NCBI RefSeq assembly: GCF_020085105.1
Contig: NC_058052.1
Span: 5,813,733-5,877,732 of the forward strand
Length of the DNA stretch: 64,000 bases
Direction of reading: 5' to 3'
DNA from: Siniperca chuatsi
Taxonomy: Eukaryota; Chordata; Actinopteri; Centrarchiformes; Sinipercidae
Notes under the pieces: model-generated
The model's input: the letters and a program-made list of their open reading frames with translations, nothing else
Told to the model about the DNA's origin: nothing
Database searches by the model: none
In this document: piece after piece, positions 21,991 to 34,255 of the stretch
Layout: every line of letters starts with the position of its first letter
Numbering within the stretch: the stretch's first letter is position 1
Made by a program: the position numbers and the translations under genes

Positions 21991-23642
21991 ATCTTCAGCT
22001 ACATTTTGTGTCTATTTTCCCCTCACTTAACCAGCCAACCTACCAAAAACACGGGACAAGAATTTTTCCAAATCACGTTTTGTCTCAAATCCGAGCAATG
22101 TCTTGGTGACATTGTTTCCTCAAATAAAATGTAATAGGGCAGTGCACGGTGTACTAACAGTATACATACACAGACATCTTTTTTTGTTTTGTTTCTATTA
22201 TGTCAGAACAACCTGTGCAGCATTATTAGATCAGGGGTTAGTATTGGTTATACAGTAAGGTTCATATCAACCAACACATTCCACTTGGGACACATTTTGT
22301 CAGTCTGTGAAATATGTGTGTCATCATGTCTTTAGTTGTGCAATAGCTATGGTTTGTTATGATTTGAATATACAGCCTGCTGACCCATTTTATTCTATTG
22401 GAGAGGGGTAATGAGGGTGTGTGTGCGTGAGTATGAGTGATAGTGTAATTAAAAGAGAGAAATGAGATGGGGCAAAATGTTTGATGGGAAAGGAAGAGTC
22501 GGAGAGTGTGTGACGATGAGCGAGAACCACGCAAATCATGTGTGTGACGAGGGAGAGACCTCAGAATAAACAGAACCCGAAGGCACCGTAACTGCGAGTC
22601 TGTAGGTGTTGTGGCAAGGCCTGTTCTCATATCTCTGCCGTGATCTGGCCTGCAGCATCAACCACCTCCTCTCATTATCCAGCCCTGTTCATGCACACAC
22701 ACCACTGCAAAAGAATGTAAATCAATATAGTTTTTTTCCATTAAAATATCCCATTAATCACCACTGCTTTTATTTGATAAATAAATACACTTGTCATGAA
22801 TGCAAACCACCAGTGGTTATAATGAAGCCTTTATTTACCTGTTAAGACTACCAATTTTAGGTTAACTGCTTCCCACAAGAGCACTTTGTGTCAAAAGGTC
22901 TGTGGGAGGATATACGTGCATTGAAATTCCCTCAAAATTTTGCAAAAAAAACCCAGATATTGCAACTGTTTAGAGGTTGACCCACAACTTCAAGCTCTAA
23001 TGCAGCATTTCAGTGTTTTGAAAGGCATCCTGCAACAGTATATTAAGATCTTTAGATCCAAGCCCGCCCCAGCCTGTTACTAACCACACAGCTATGTGTC
23101 ACAAGCTATAATTCACATCTGTCTTTGGTTTGCACTGAGTGCTCACTCACTATCTAGCTGCCTGACAGCTCCCAGGCCCAGCTGTTATGTATTGTGGCCC
23201 GTAGGCTTTGCTCATTACGTGTGAAGGTATAATTATTATCATTATTGTTTTCTTTCCCTTCCACTGCTCTCTCAAGCCTGGAGCGACTTCACTGATGAAG
23301 CCTCTGTCAAGTTACCAAAAGGAAGTGATGTCATTTTGCATGGCCGCACACCACCAAACTTTGAGGTCAAAGGTGTGTCTCATCAGAAGGGGAGATGTAT
23401 GTGTGTGTGTTCATGTGTATTGGATATGACCTACAGCCAGGGAGGGTGAGTAAGTTTTGAGAAAGATGTGTGATAATGTTTTGTTCCTAGGAAGCCAATT
23501 ATGTGACTGTTCAACATGGGAAATGTGTGAATTTCAGGGTAATCTGTTGAAGAATTCCCATATGTGCCATTTACCTCAATTTAACCTCCACTTTCTCACA
23601 CTTTATCATCATCATCTTTTAGCAGCAACTGGTCAGGTTAGC

Positions 23643-23679
<37 letters not shown>

Positions 23680-23824
23680 AGGATAGTTGTGTTCCAGGCA
23701 GTTCACACATGCCGACTCAAAAGCTGGGAGAGCAATAGGCTGCTATTCATTGTGAATGGGAGCTGCCTGATGAGCTACAGAGATTTAAAAGTCACTTAGC
23801 AGCAGAACAGGTCAGTCATCTTAC
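21991..23824. other. Intergenic with a (GT)n tract, no gene seen
   Basis: A (GT)n microsatellite lies at 23645-23679. Candidate open frames at 22262-22845 and 23208-23738 are low-complexity or motif-free. Confidence 0.45.
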
Positions 23825-23911
23825 TAGATACTAAAGTGTTAACATGCAGCCTACTGTCTGTCACAGTATGTGCTGCAGTGTTCGCATGCAGTCTATTGTC
23901 TGCCAATGTAA
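23825..23911 (+). repeat. Outlying minisatellite units
   Basis: Two units of the 21410-21990 family ('taaagtgttaacatgcagcc', 'tgttcgcatgcagtctattg'), cut on the right by an inserted element. Confidence 0.75.
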
Positions 23912-24121
23912 GGTTGTCACGATACCATAGTTTTAAACTTCGATACAATACTTGTATATATGATACTTGATACCTCTCTTTCTAGGCACACAAAACTTTG
24001 GGTTGAATATCTGTTTGTAGATCTGTTTTTTTTTTTTATAGCTTGGGTACTTTCGATACCATTGAATGCATAATTAACGGAGATCGAAAAAAGTAGCAAC
24101 TTTTCGATATTTTTGACAACC
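23912..24121. mobile_element. Small TIR element (GGTTGTCA...TGACAACC)
   Basis: About 210 bp with terminal inverted repeats GGTTGTCA and TGACAACC and internal 'cacgatacc'/'ttcgatacc' motifs, as in hAT-related teleost MITEs. Clean target duplications are not seen. Confidence 0.6.
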
Positions 24122-24124
24122 AGT

Positions 24125-24446
24125 GATGTCAATATGGGGGACAGAGCTTTTGCTATCAGGGCCCCGAAGCTCTGGAACAACTTGCCCGAAGAAATTAGGT
24201 TGTCTGAGTCAGTGTCTTCGTTTAAGTCTCGTCTCAAAACACAATTTTATCTGAAAGCATATCCTGATTTTACCTGAACTGGCTGTTTATTTTACTGTTT
24301 ATTTTATTGCTTTTCTGTATTTCATGTGTTTTATTTCTTTATATTTCGTCATTCACTGTGTTATTTTATTTTTCTTGTTGTGAAGCACTTTGTACTTTGT
24401 TTTGATAAGTGCTCTATAAATAAAGTTTTATTATTATTTATTATTT
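24125..24446 (+). mobile_element. L2/CR1-like LINE 3' end, 5'-truncated
   Basis: Encodes the typical C-terminus of an L2-like ORF2 (GDRAFAIRAPKLWNNLPEEI, then SFKSRLKTQFYLKAY) up to TGA 24275-24277. A 3' UTR ending 'ctctataaataaagttttat' and (TAT)n follows. It is inserted within minisatellite-family sequence. Confidence 0.8.
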
Positions 24447-24447
24447 T

Positions 24448-24530
24448 CAAAATGCTAGCATAGAGTTTACTGTCTCTCAAAGCGCTGAGGTGTTAGCATG
24501 GAGTCTTTAGCATGGAATCTTCTGTCTGAG
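24448..24530 (+). repeat. Outlying minisatellite units
   Basis: Resumption of the 45-bp family after the inserted elements ('atgctagcatagagtttact', 'gttagcatggagtcttt'). Confidence 0.7.
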
Positions 24531-25140
24531 AAAAGCTCAACTTTACGCAAATGTCCTCTGATGCAATTCGAGCAACAACCATGCGAGAGCCCGTCGTGCT
24601 CGTTTTGATTCCCACAGAAACTGAAGTACAAAGTTGTTTACTATACGCTCCAAGGGAGGCGAGGTGCAGATACAGGACCGCAATGCCAATCAGTCTTGCC
24701 AGATCGGGTGTCATTGTTGTATTAAAACAGTTTCAACAACACGTACAGGAAATGAACTATGTCGAGTGTAGTATCGTGACTACGTCAGAAAACAAATGTT
24801 TAGTCGGAGCAGAGTGCTGAACACCACTCACCCACAGAGCTACAGATTCATGACCCTTTGGCAGGATGCTACAACCTATTCTACCTGTTATGGATCTGAT
24901 TTGCTTAGGCAGTGTGTTGCTGGAGGCTGTTGAACGGCACTGCGTCAAAAGATGAGCAAGGACAAACTTTTATGCAGATACACACTATGTGTTTTTGCCT
25001 GAGCCCTCTACCTTGCAGCCTCAATGCCGTCGTCTCACTGAAATAAATGAGAAGGCTGTGTCTTGTGGAAAACGGCCTTACCACCCCATGTCAAAGACCT
25101 CTGCCAAAGTTCCACTAAGCAAGGCTTCTACCTACGGCAC
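24531..25140. other. Non-repeat stretch, no gene recognised
   Basis: Opposed open frames (24493-24714 - and 24551-24820 +) have fairly balanced composition but no motif I know. Confidence 0.35.
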
Positions 25141-25141
25141 G

Positions 25142-25625
25142 CAGTGGTGGAAAGTAACTAAGTACTGTACTTGGGTACAAATCGGAGGTACTTTACTTTA
25201 GAGGGAAATATTTACTTTTTCCTGCACTGCATTTATTTGCCAGCTTTAGTTACTAGAACTTTGCAGACTAAGAGTTTACATACAAAACATGATAACAATG
25301 CATCATGTTTTACAAGTTCATCATTTTTTGAATGTAAAATATATTAAACTACCCAACAGTATATACAATAGTTCAAATCAGCTCCACCTCAACCAACTAC
25401 AACAGTAAAATGCTAATTACACATGAATGCATCAGTAATAATAATCCAATAATCAGATATATATTAGTGAAACACTCACAGGGGTTATTTTTCAGCATTA
25501 TGAGTACTTTTACTTTTGATACTTTAAGTACATTTTGCTGATAATACTTCTGTACTTGTACTTATATTTTCAATGCAGGCCTTTTATGTAATGGAGTATG
25601 TCCACAGTCTGGTATTGCTGCGTTA
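25142..25625 (+). mobile_element. hAT-like MITE ('GTGGTGGAAAGTAACTAAGTAC' family)
   Basis: Start 'gtggtggaaagtaactaagt' and internal 'gagtacttttacttttgata' are diagnostic of an abundant teleost non-autonomous element. The normal terminal inverted repeat is missing at the right end, so this copy is truncated. Confidence 0.75.
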
Positions 25626-27775
25626 GAGACTAAAAGTGAATGAAAGGTTGCTGGTTACTGTGAGTTGTGCTGTGCGTCCTCACTCAGGAGTAATGAAAAG
25701 TGAGTACAGCAGCAGGTGGCAACTGGAAACTTGTACAGTTTTCCAAGTTTTCCATGTACTGAACACTGTGCTGAGCCAGACGGGCCAGATGCACTTAAGA
25801 AGTGGAGTATCTACAAGTGTGTGTGTGTGTCGAGGACAAGGGTGTGTAAGGCTAGTTGGCTGTCTTCCCTGCTGCACCTCCTTAACCTAATTAAACATCC
25901 ATCCAACAGCTTGGCTCTTTTGCCAACTCCAATCACACACACAAACGAACACACACAGTCTTCCTGGAAATTACAGTGGATTTAAAGGATTTGCAGCACT
26001 TCACTCTTCATTTACGGACTCTTGGGTCAGATAAGCAACATGTTGTATGAATCAGTGTTTGTGTGAGTGTATAGGTACACATGAATGTATTCATTCCCTT
26101 GTTTTATTTCCAGGAAATTTGTACTTAAAACTTTACTACAAACTATTGCAGCGTCCAATAACTTCCAGGAAACTTGGACTTGAAACTCCCTACCTTATGC
26201 AACTTCCTATATCTTCCCAGCAGGGTTTAAGGCTTTTATTTGTCAAAGGAAAAAAACAGCATGGGGATTATTATCATCCCGGCCAGAGATTTTGTTTATA
26301 TCCCAGCCTCCACCCCTCTCCCCTGGCCCAGCAGGGCCTGGTGAATGACCACATCCTCTACACACGCCTGCCCATCCAGATAGATGTCACAAATAATGGG
26401 GGGAGTGTTGGGAGTGTGTTTGATTTATGTGTGCGCAGAGCCCTCTGGAAGAGGAAGAGTGTGTGACCTGATGGAGGGCCAGGATCTCTAAAAGGGTCCT
26501 TCCTGAGAGTCTGAGCCAAGCAGCATTCTTGGCTGGACTGACCTGAACTCATCACAGAAAGCGAGAGGAGAGTTTTTATATGTTGTTAATACCACCGTGT
26601 ATTTGTCTTGCTTTCAAGGTTGTCTCTCTCACTGTTGCTCTGTCTTTTCCCATGAACAGTCTGCATGTGCAAATAAACACACACACAAGTTCAACATCTC
26701 AAAATTTGACCATTCTTTAAAACATCTGCTTCTGCTACAACAGACACTGACATAAACACACACATATGTGCTTCCCTCTGGTCTCCATGACTTGTGTATT
26801 TGCTGCTTTGTTGCTACGACAAACACCATAATCTTCATTTTGGCATGAGCCAGGTGTGTTTCATCAATCCTCCAAATACTTAATATGGACTCAATGACTT
26901 ATAATGCGTCCATTGTGTCTGTTTCTGCTCGCTGCATAACAATCGCAGTATGAGTCAGATATGGATGGTATAATTAACAGAATCGTGACCTTTGATAGAG
27001 GAAGCAGACTGTCTGATCCTGTGCCAGAGTGATTGTGTACTCTACCTGCTCGGCCAGCTTAACGTCACGGCGGCTGAAAAAGGAGGGAAGGATGTCTGAT
27101 TTGTGTGTTTAGTTTGTGTGCGAGAGAATGTGTACATGTGTATTTGCTTGTGTATGAGTGTTTGTCTAGGCAAAGACGCTTGGCGTGTCTCAGTATATTT
27201 GATGTGTTTTTATGAATGAATGCATAATCTGGTTTTTCTCTGATGTGTATGTATATGTATTTTTGTGTGTTTGTGTAGTACAAATGACATCATAACTTTC
27301 TTTATAGTGAAGTTTCTCATTTTACAAGATATGAGAATTGATATTAGGCATATTATATTAGACATAACTAGTGTTGTTTTCAATTACACAAAACTATTTT
27401 TCACCAGGGCTGTGCTACTGACGATTTAATCAGTATTTTCCTTGAAGTCAACATTAAAGAACTTGAAGATCATCTGCATTTAGGAAACTCATTTATTTAC
27501 TGTAGCTCACATTTTGTAGCTGCATTACTGATATATAGAATTACTTTATCATTATTCTAATTCATTCAAAAGTGGAATTATATATTATTGTGGTGACTGC
27601 TATGTAGTTGTCTACTTAAGGTAGGCTATATATCAGATATCTACATTTATCTGCAGATAGCTCCCAGTCTCCCTTTAGCTGCTGAGCTAATGTTAGCTCA
27701 CATGCTAGTTTTACAGACAAACAGAATAAGCTCCTGCTCCTCAGCACTGAATGTCCAGAGATCCCAGTTAAGGCA
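25626..27775. other. Intergenic, no gene seen
   Basis: A 139-codon open frame at 26047-26466 lacks recognisable domains. The stretch about 26260-26480 is less repetitive and GC-richer than its surroundings. Confidence 0.4.
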
Positions 27776-29007
27776 GCGTGGTCAGCAACACTGGGGCCCC
27801 TCAGGGGACTGTCCTCTCTCCCTTCCTCTTCACCATCTACACCACAGACTTCAGCTACCACACAGAGTCCTGCCACCTTCAGAAGTTTTCTGATGACTCT
27901 GCTGTGGTGGGATGTGTCAGCGGTGGTGATGAGACGGAGTACAGGGCTGTGGTGGGTAACTTTGTTTCATGGTGCGAGCAGAACCATCTGCAGCTCAATG
28001 CAACAAAGTCAAAGGAGCTGATTGTGGATCTACGGAGGGCCAAGGCACCAGTGACCCCGGTTTCCATCCAGGGGGTCAGTGTGGACATTGTGGAGGACTA
28101 CAAGTACCTGGGAGTACACTTGGATAATAAACTGGACTGGACCAGGAACACTCAGGCTGTTTACAGGAAGGGCCAGAGCCGCCTCTATTTTCTGAGGAGG
28201 CTGAGGTCCTTCAACATCTGCCGGACAATGCTGAAGATGTTCTATGAGTCTGTGGTGGCCAGTGCTATCCTGTATGCTGTTGCATGCTGGGGCAGCAGGT
28301 TAAAGGTAGCGGACGCAAACAGACTGAACAAACTGATCCGTAAGGCCAGTAACATTGTGGGGTGGAGCTGGACTCTCTGGCGGTGGTGTCAGAGAGGAAG
28401 ATGCTGGCCAAACTACACGCCATCTTGGACAGTGTCTCCCACCCGCTCCATGACGTGCTGGCTAAACAAAGGAGCACCTTCAGTGGAAGACTCATCCCAC
28501 CAAAGAGCACCACAGAGCGCCACAGGAAGTCATTCCTGCCTGTGGCCATCAAACTATTTAACTCCTCCCTCTAAGGATTAGTCTGTTTGACCCTAGGTCA
28601 CTAAACTGGACATTGAGCATTACATCTTAATAATAATTGTGCAATATTCTGTTTACTACTCAAGTGCAATATTAGTTTTCCCTTGCTAGTTTTTCTTATT
28701 ACTGTTACGGATATACCTCAATTACTCTCGACAGTACATGCACCTCCGCTTTTACTATTATTTATTACATAATTAGTGACATTGTATTTATACTGTACTT
28801 CACCATCTACCAGTAAACCCACTTGGTACTCGACACTTAGTTTATCTTATACTTATACCAACATGTTACTTAATTTATTTCTGACCTGTTTATAGTTTAA
28901 ATTATCGTTTTCTCCTGTGTGCACTGACGTAAAGAAGAACTACTGGAACAAAGAGTTTCCCTACGGGGATCAATAAAGTATTTCTGATTCTGATTCTGAT
29001 TCTGATT
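27776..29007 (+). pseudogene. Non-LTR retrotransposon ORF2 fragment (RT C-terminal part) with 3' tail
   Basis: The reverse transcriptase part reads NTGAPQGTVLSPFLFTIYT, the catalytic FSDDSAVVG, HLQLNATKSKELIVDLRR and YKYLGVHLDNKLDW. It breaks by a frameshift near 28360 and continues in another frame as LDSLAVVSERKMLAKLHAIL up to LPVAIKLFNSSL and a stop. The 3' end is 'caataaagtatttctgattc' with a (TTCTGA)n tail. All upstream ORF2 and the endonuclease are missing, as expected from 5' truncation. It is like fish Rex1/L2-type LINEs; the clade is not certain. Confidence 0.88.
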
Positions 29008-29039
29008 AATATTAGTGTGAAAACAATGACAATGTGAAA

Positions 29040-29480
29040 GGGGGTCGCTTATAGTGATGAATCTACAGAGAATTATCACCTGAACCTGCAGCTCCCCTCG
29101 GCTTTACGAAGCTTCACAGCGAATAAGTTTATTGTTTAGCTGTCCGGCCCACAACTTTCCTGTTTTGGTTCACTCTCACCGCTCTCATAGCGTTGTTTTC
29201 GGCTGCAGCAGGCAGCTGTTTTCAGCGAAAAAGCTCCAAAAACACACTGTACGCTACCTGCTCAGCACCAAACAGCAGATAGACAAAGTTAGCAGCTGGT
29301 GAACTTAGCGGAGCATTTAGCAGCTAAAGATCCAGATATTTCCCCTCAGGAGTTGGTAAAGACCAAAAACAGAGCTAAAAGAGAGTGAACATTGGACTTA
29401 CACTCTCCAGGTGGTCAGAAACAAGACTCTAAATGCATGATAATGTTGCGGTTATGCATGATAAGTGTTACAGGTTAGCT
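29040..29480 (+). repeat. Dispersed teleost repeat (copy also at about 42742-42900)
   Basis: Contains 'agcggagcatttagcagcta' and 'agagtgaacattggacttac'. Matching phrases recur at 42770-42850 ('agtggagcatttaacagcta', 'agagtgaacattggacttca'). Non-coding. Confidence 0.65.
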
Positions 29481-30734
29481 TTAGCAAGTGTCAGCTGTCA
29501 GTACTTAAATGCTATCTTGCTAGAATGTACAGCAGTCAGCTAATGCTAGATTGTTTATTGACTGGCATATTCATCTCTCTGTTGGTCACTTTGAACAGCA
29601 AACAGAATCCTCACTAACTTTAAGTATCAAAACGGTACTGAATGGTGTCTCTCTCAACAGTGAAGACCTATTGAATCACATAAATTGTCGTTGTGAAACC
29701 GGGGCCAAGTGACCAAATTAATACAGAGACGTGGATTTTGACTCTGGATGGACAATTTATTATTATTTATTTACTATTACTATTTACTTTACTAGTTATT
29801 AAAAAGGTTTTAGACAATTTATTCAGTACAACATGATAAAAACACACAGTCCTAAAGGAAGCATGATGTTAGTGCCAACTTGCCACAGGTGCTAGAAGGA
29901 AAGATAAAAATCGGTCAGTACAAAAATGCCTCCGAATTCGCAGGAGCCAGACATTTGGGAGTTTCTAAGATGCTACCAGGATGCCCAGACACTACCACAC
30001 ACACACGCACTCCATTGCTACCAGTACGCCACCCTGTTCGTCTGGCAGGAACACTACAAAAAAAGAAGGGAAAAAGAGGCAAAAGGACTGAGGTCGAATC
30101 TCGCCATAGCAAAAAACACGCAAGAAACATGAGCAAAACCTTAGCAGTTGGCACCAACATTCTCACAAGCTATCCCCCTATTAGCTGGATCCAGTACAGA
30201 ACAAAAAGGCACGGACAGCAGCACAAAACATACAGGCAAAACAGCAGTGGCTATGACAACCTAAAATGACTAAACCACAAGGTAACTTTTACCTCAGTCG
30301 ATAACCAACTCCAAAAAGCCTTCCCTGTGGTAAGCTCCAGCTCAGCAGCTACCTACACATACAAAATGTATTGAGTATTAAAATCACCCAGTGCCATGTG
30401 TTATCTAGCATTAAGACTAGTCACTTATCGTACCTTCAAGACGGATTATCCAGCCTACAGGGCCGGCAACAGGGTGCTTAAAATGCCTGTAATAAAAGAG
30501 GCAGAACTGATCAATACAAGTCTTTAAACATGTTCATCAAGGTTAAAACAAGGTCAACTTTAGAACATAACTTCCTTCTTTATTGCGTTTTGGGTGCATT
30601 ACCGCCATCTTCTATGTTGGAGTGTGGACCAGAGTTATCTATCCTCTTAATCAAACAAACAAGCAAAAAAAACAAAATTAAAATAAAATCTAGATATGAT
30701 ATTTCACTGATCACTAAATTCTTTTGATCAGTCC
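29481..30734. other. Probably repeat-derived, unassigned
   Basis: Open frames on both strands at 29880-30269 and 29915-30166 have some coding-like balance but no domain I recognise. The minus strand has an AATAAA near 29820. An old retroelement or processed transcript is possible. Confidence 0.3.
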
Positions 30735-31230
30735 AGTTTCTTTCAAATAATGGAATAGCCTCCCTGTGTCAAATACATTTTGTAGACTCAGTTCTTCCAC
30801 TCAAAGCTTCCTGATTTCCCTCTTTAATGTTTCCCTCTTTGCTTCAGATTTACTGAGTGAAATGCCCATGATCTCCTCATGCTTCAGAGCCTGTTTTGCT
30901 AATGCATCCACAATTTCATTGCCCTTAATCCCTCAGTGAGCTGGTATCCACATAAATGTTATCAATATGTTCATATTTTGAAATCTGTACAGCATTTCAT
31001 ATATCTCATTAACTATATCCTGTCTACTGTGAGATGTAAATGACTGCAATGACATTAATGCAGAACAGGAATCTGTACAAAAAAATAACCTTTTATTTGT
31101 AACTCTTCTATCCACTGTAGTGCTGTTGCAATTACCAAAATCACGACTGTATCTTCAACCAAGACTGCAATATTTTCAAATCTTTTATGAACCTGCATTT
31201 TTTTCCAGAATACACAAATCAACTCACACT
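30735..31230 (-). pseudogene. LINE ribonuclease H domain remnant (I-clade type)
   Basis: Read on the minus strand, fragments give ATALQWIEE, LFFCTDSCSALMSLQSF, EIYEMLYRFQNMNILITFMW, IPAH, a stop, then GNEIVDALAKQALKHEEI in the next open piece. This is the order of a retroelement RNase H, with catalytic Asp in TDS and the VDALAKQA signature. Such domains occur at the end of ORF2 in I/Nimb-like LINEs. Stops and breaks show it is dead. Confidence 0.72.
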
Positions 31231-31396
31231 GAGGGACACAGCCAGGGTGGTGTTACTGGTAACAGTACTGTGGGGATATATCTCACAGCTCCATGCAAAA
31301 CACTCCTGTTTGGCCCTTTCTCTCTCCCAACATGGGAGAAGTACCTTTGTTGTTGGATGAAGTAAGATCCTGAGTGCTACCATCACATATAAGCTC

Positions 31397-31527
31397 TTTG
31401 TTGGGTCTCTGTAATTAATATTATAAAGAGTACGGTGTAGACCTGCTCTATCGGAAAAGCGCAATGAGATAACTTCTGTTATGAATTAGTGCTATATAAA
31501 TAAAATTGAAATGAATTGAATTGAATT
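31397..31527 (+). repeat. LINE 3'-end repeat with (AATTG)n tail, copy 2
   Basis: 'tgttgggtctctgtaattaa' to 'tgaattgaattgaatt', a 5'-truncated copy of the 3225-3827 family. Confidence 0.75.
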
Positions 31528-32835
31528 AATGAGACAATAGTCTTCAGTTTTGTGCCTGCCAGTGAACGAGGCAGAGGGCGGAGTTTCCATGGGGAGGGAA
31601 AACCTGAAATGGTGCATTACTAGGCCAAAAGCCTACCTATCACACTTATTTACTCAATGTTTGGTAATGAACAAGCTACTCGCTAGCTTGTGAGCATTGA
31701 CACACCCACAGCGACAAGCAGAAGAGTGATTTGTTCGCTTGCAGTATGACAATACTGTAACAAACATACTGGTCGAGTGTACAGACACTGCCCTTAATTT
31801 TATGGGGGACACTTGGGCACTGGGATGTTGTAGTGATGGCATATTTTATGTTTTCAGGGGGTCATTGTTGCAACGGTGCCCTTTGGCTCATACCCTGTGT
31901 CTGTGTGTAACTGAATGCATGCTAAATGCAAGAATACAGGCATTTGGCCCATATTCCTCCTCCCTCTCTGTGTTTTATGTTCTGCACATGCCTGTTTCAG
32001 CGTCTCATGTAAGCAGACAGGGCACAACTAAGCGTGTGCGTGTTTGCGTGCATTAGTCCCGGGTGTTGTGTGGATCTGTCGGCGCCCAGCCTATACCTCC
32101 CCGTGGGCAGATAAAGGGCGGTAAGGTGGCTGAGGGCTGGGAGGTGCTGACATGACTGCCCAGTTCAAAGAGATGGAGCAGGAGATGCAGGCAGAGAGCG
32201 AACAGAGTGGGCTTTATATTTACCTTGGCTGAGCCTGGGAAAAAGTCTGGAGTCCCCCCGTGTTCGCCTGTGGTTACAGGCAGGGAGGCAAGTGGACTTA
32301 CAGGTGCTGCATAGTGCTGCTCAGACTCCGTGCTATGCCATAATCTGTCATCTGTTGAAAAATCTCAACAATATCCCATGTATTTTCACTGAGAGCTAAG
32401 GACTGATGGATGGCACAGAGTGTAATGTAGTCTGGTGAAAATGTCAGTACTGATGCTGTTCCTTTTTGTGAGAGGCTGAAAAATCATGTCTTCTGACCTC
32501 CATCCATGCCAATATTTTGGGTGCATGTTCACCTTGTTACTGTTGCACTTACTGTAATTGCAAATTAAAAATGAATGCTATTTACTCTATGACTTCATTA
32601 CCCAGTGAAATGGTTTTAAGACATGGCCACAGCAACCAGGATAGTTTCTACAAGTACTTGTCTTTTCCTTTCACAAATAGTTATGTCCATATGCTTAAAG
32701 TTTAACTACTAAAATTACAAATATAAAATCCAAGTTGTAATAGACTGTAGTTTTATACAATAAGCACAGGTAAAGACAAAATGTTATTCACTTATTTTTC
32801 ATATTAATTAAAAAGACAAAGCCTAGCTTGATATT
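31528..32835. other. Intergenic, no gene seen
   Basis: Mixed-composition sequence. The open frame 31739-32056 has no known motif, and 32050-32300 is GC-richer. Confidence 0.4.
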
Positions 32836-32925
32836 ACCGTAAATTCTCAAATAGTAGCCTTTATTAACCTCACTTAAATGCAGGGAACCAAGGCCTTTAT
32901 TTGAAAATGTATTAATAATTTCTTC
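32836..32925 (+). repeat. Short dispersed repeat fragment ('accgtaaattctcaaatagt')
   Basis: Matches the beginning of a common teleost repeat whose consensus speaks of '...gaataatagcc' and 'ggcctttatttgaaa'. Confidence 0.5.
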
Positions 32926-32984
32926 TAAGAATATTTGATCATATTTTCCTGTTTTCTGATCTGTTACAGGGCCAAGGGACCTGG

Positions 32985-34255
32985 GGGCTAGACAGGTGAG
33001 GGGCAGAAGACCTCAGGCGGTTGGCCTGAAGGCAGGACAGAAGAGCAGAGCAGGTCAGGAGGGTGACCAGACGTGCGGGGCAACTCCCTCTGCAGGCTGG
33101 ACAGGATGCCAGGGGTGAAGATAGAAACCATCTAGAGGCCGGCATTGTGGCTGGAGATCAGGAATGGGGTCTAATGACTGGAGAGCTGAGCAGGAAGCTG
33201 GCAAGAGGACAACTGGACTGGAGGCTGGCAACAGAGAGACTCGCAGAGTAGCTGGTTGAGCCAGTGATGCCAAGAAACCAGGAGGTGGCTGCAGCTCAGG
33301 GCCTGGTGATTCCAGCAGCTCAAGACAGGCGACTGCAGCAGCTCATCAGAATCAGGAGACATCGGCAGCTCAGGAGGTACAGGCGGCTGCGGTTGACTGG
33401 ATTGCAGGCTGGGGTGTATGCTGAAGGCTAACAGGCCGGGAAGTAGGCTGAAGCCTAACAGGCTGATTCCTGGCTGACCAAAGGCTAGCTGGCTGAGACA
33501 CAGGCTGAGGTTGAGATGCAGATGAGGCTGGAAAGTTAATAAAACCCTCTATCAGTCCAGATAGCAATCAGCCAAGGCTTGGAAGAAACTGTCCATCGTG
33601 CCATTGTCAAAGATGCCTCTTTCTGCTCCATACTTGTGGCCTTTATTGCAGTATTTCAGAAGGCACTCCATGGTATAAGTTCATTCATTCAGTTCCTCCA
33701 CAGTAAACGATTCGCCTGCTGGGTCCGTTTCTGGTCAGGTCGTACTGTTATAGTTCAGTTCAGGAGGTGGACCCAAAAGCAGACAAGACACACGAGGACT
33801 GGTAAAATAAACAAATTATGACTTTTATTACTTACTGAGGAGGAACACAAAACAACTAAGGGCAGCTGAGAAGTCCAGGTAAAAGTTCAACAAAGAGTAA
33901 TCCATGAAAAAGTCCAACAGAGAATAAAAGAAGCCCAACAAAGGTTAATCCACAGGGAATCCAAGAACAAAAGGGAAATGCAGGAACACAGGGAGAACAC
34001 ACTGGAAAAATGCCGGACTGAGGATCAAAGGCAGAACTGGGGGGAACAAACAACCTGACAACTGACAGAAGAAAGGTACATGGACTAAATACACAAGAGA
34101 CTGATTAACTGATGCAACACAGGTGACACAGAAAACAGGTGAGAAACTAAACAAAGACAGGAAGTATACTATAAAACACACGAGGAGAAATGAATATAAC
34201 AAAATAAAACAGGAAATGACTAACTAAACCCAAAACTAGCAGTCAGAGGGTCACC
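32985..34255 (-). repeat. About 1.3 kb dispersed repeat with CTGG-rich part
   Basis: The first half is rich in ctggctg/caggctg words. The second half reads 'ttcaggaggtggacccaaaa' then 'gcagac', 'gtgacacagaaaacaggtga' and 'cagtcagagggtcacc', a pattern frequent in teleost genomes. Class and exact ends are unknown. Pro/Ser-rich minus-strand frames come from the repeat. Confidence 0.5.

Noticed and set aside
24493-24820. Opposed open frames after the minisatellite
   Set aside because: Balanced composition but no family recognised on either strand; left as unassigned.
26047-26466. 139-codon open frame
   Set aside because: No recognisable motif, no conserved family and no supporting exon structure.
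29880-30269. Possible coding exon on + or -
   Set aside because: Both strands are open, but no motif is recognised; more likely an old repeat.
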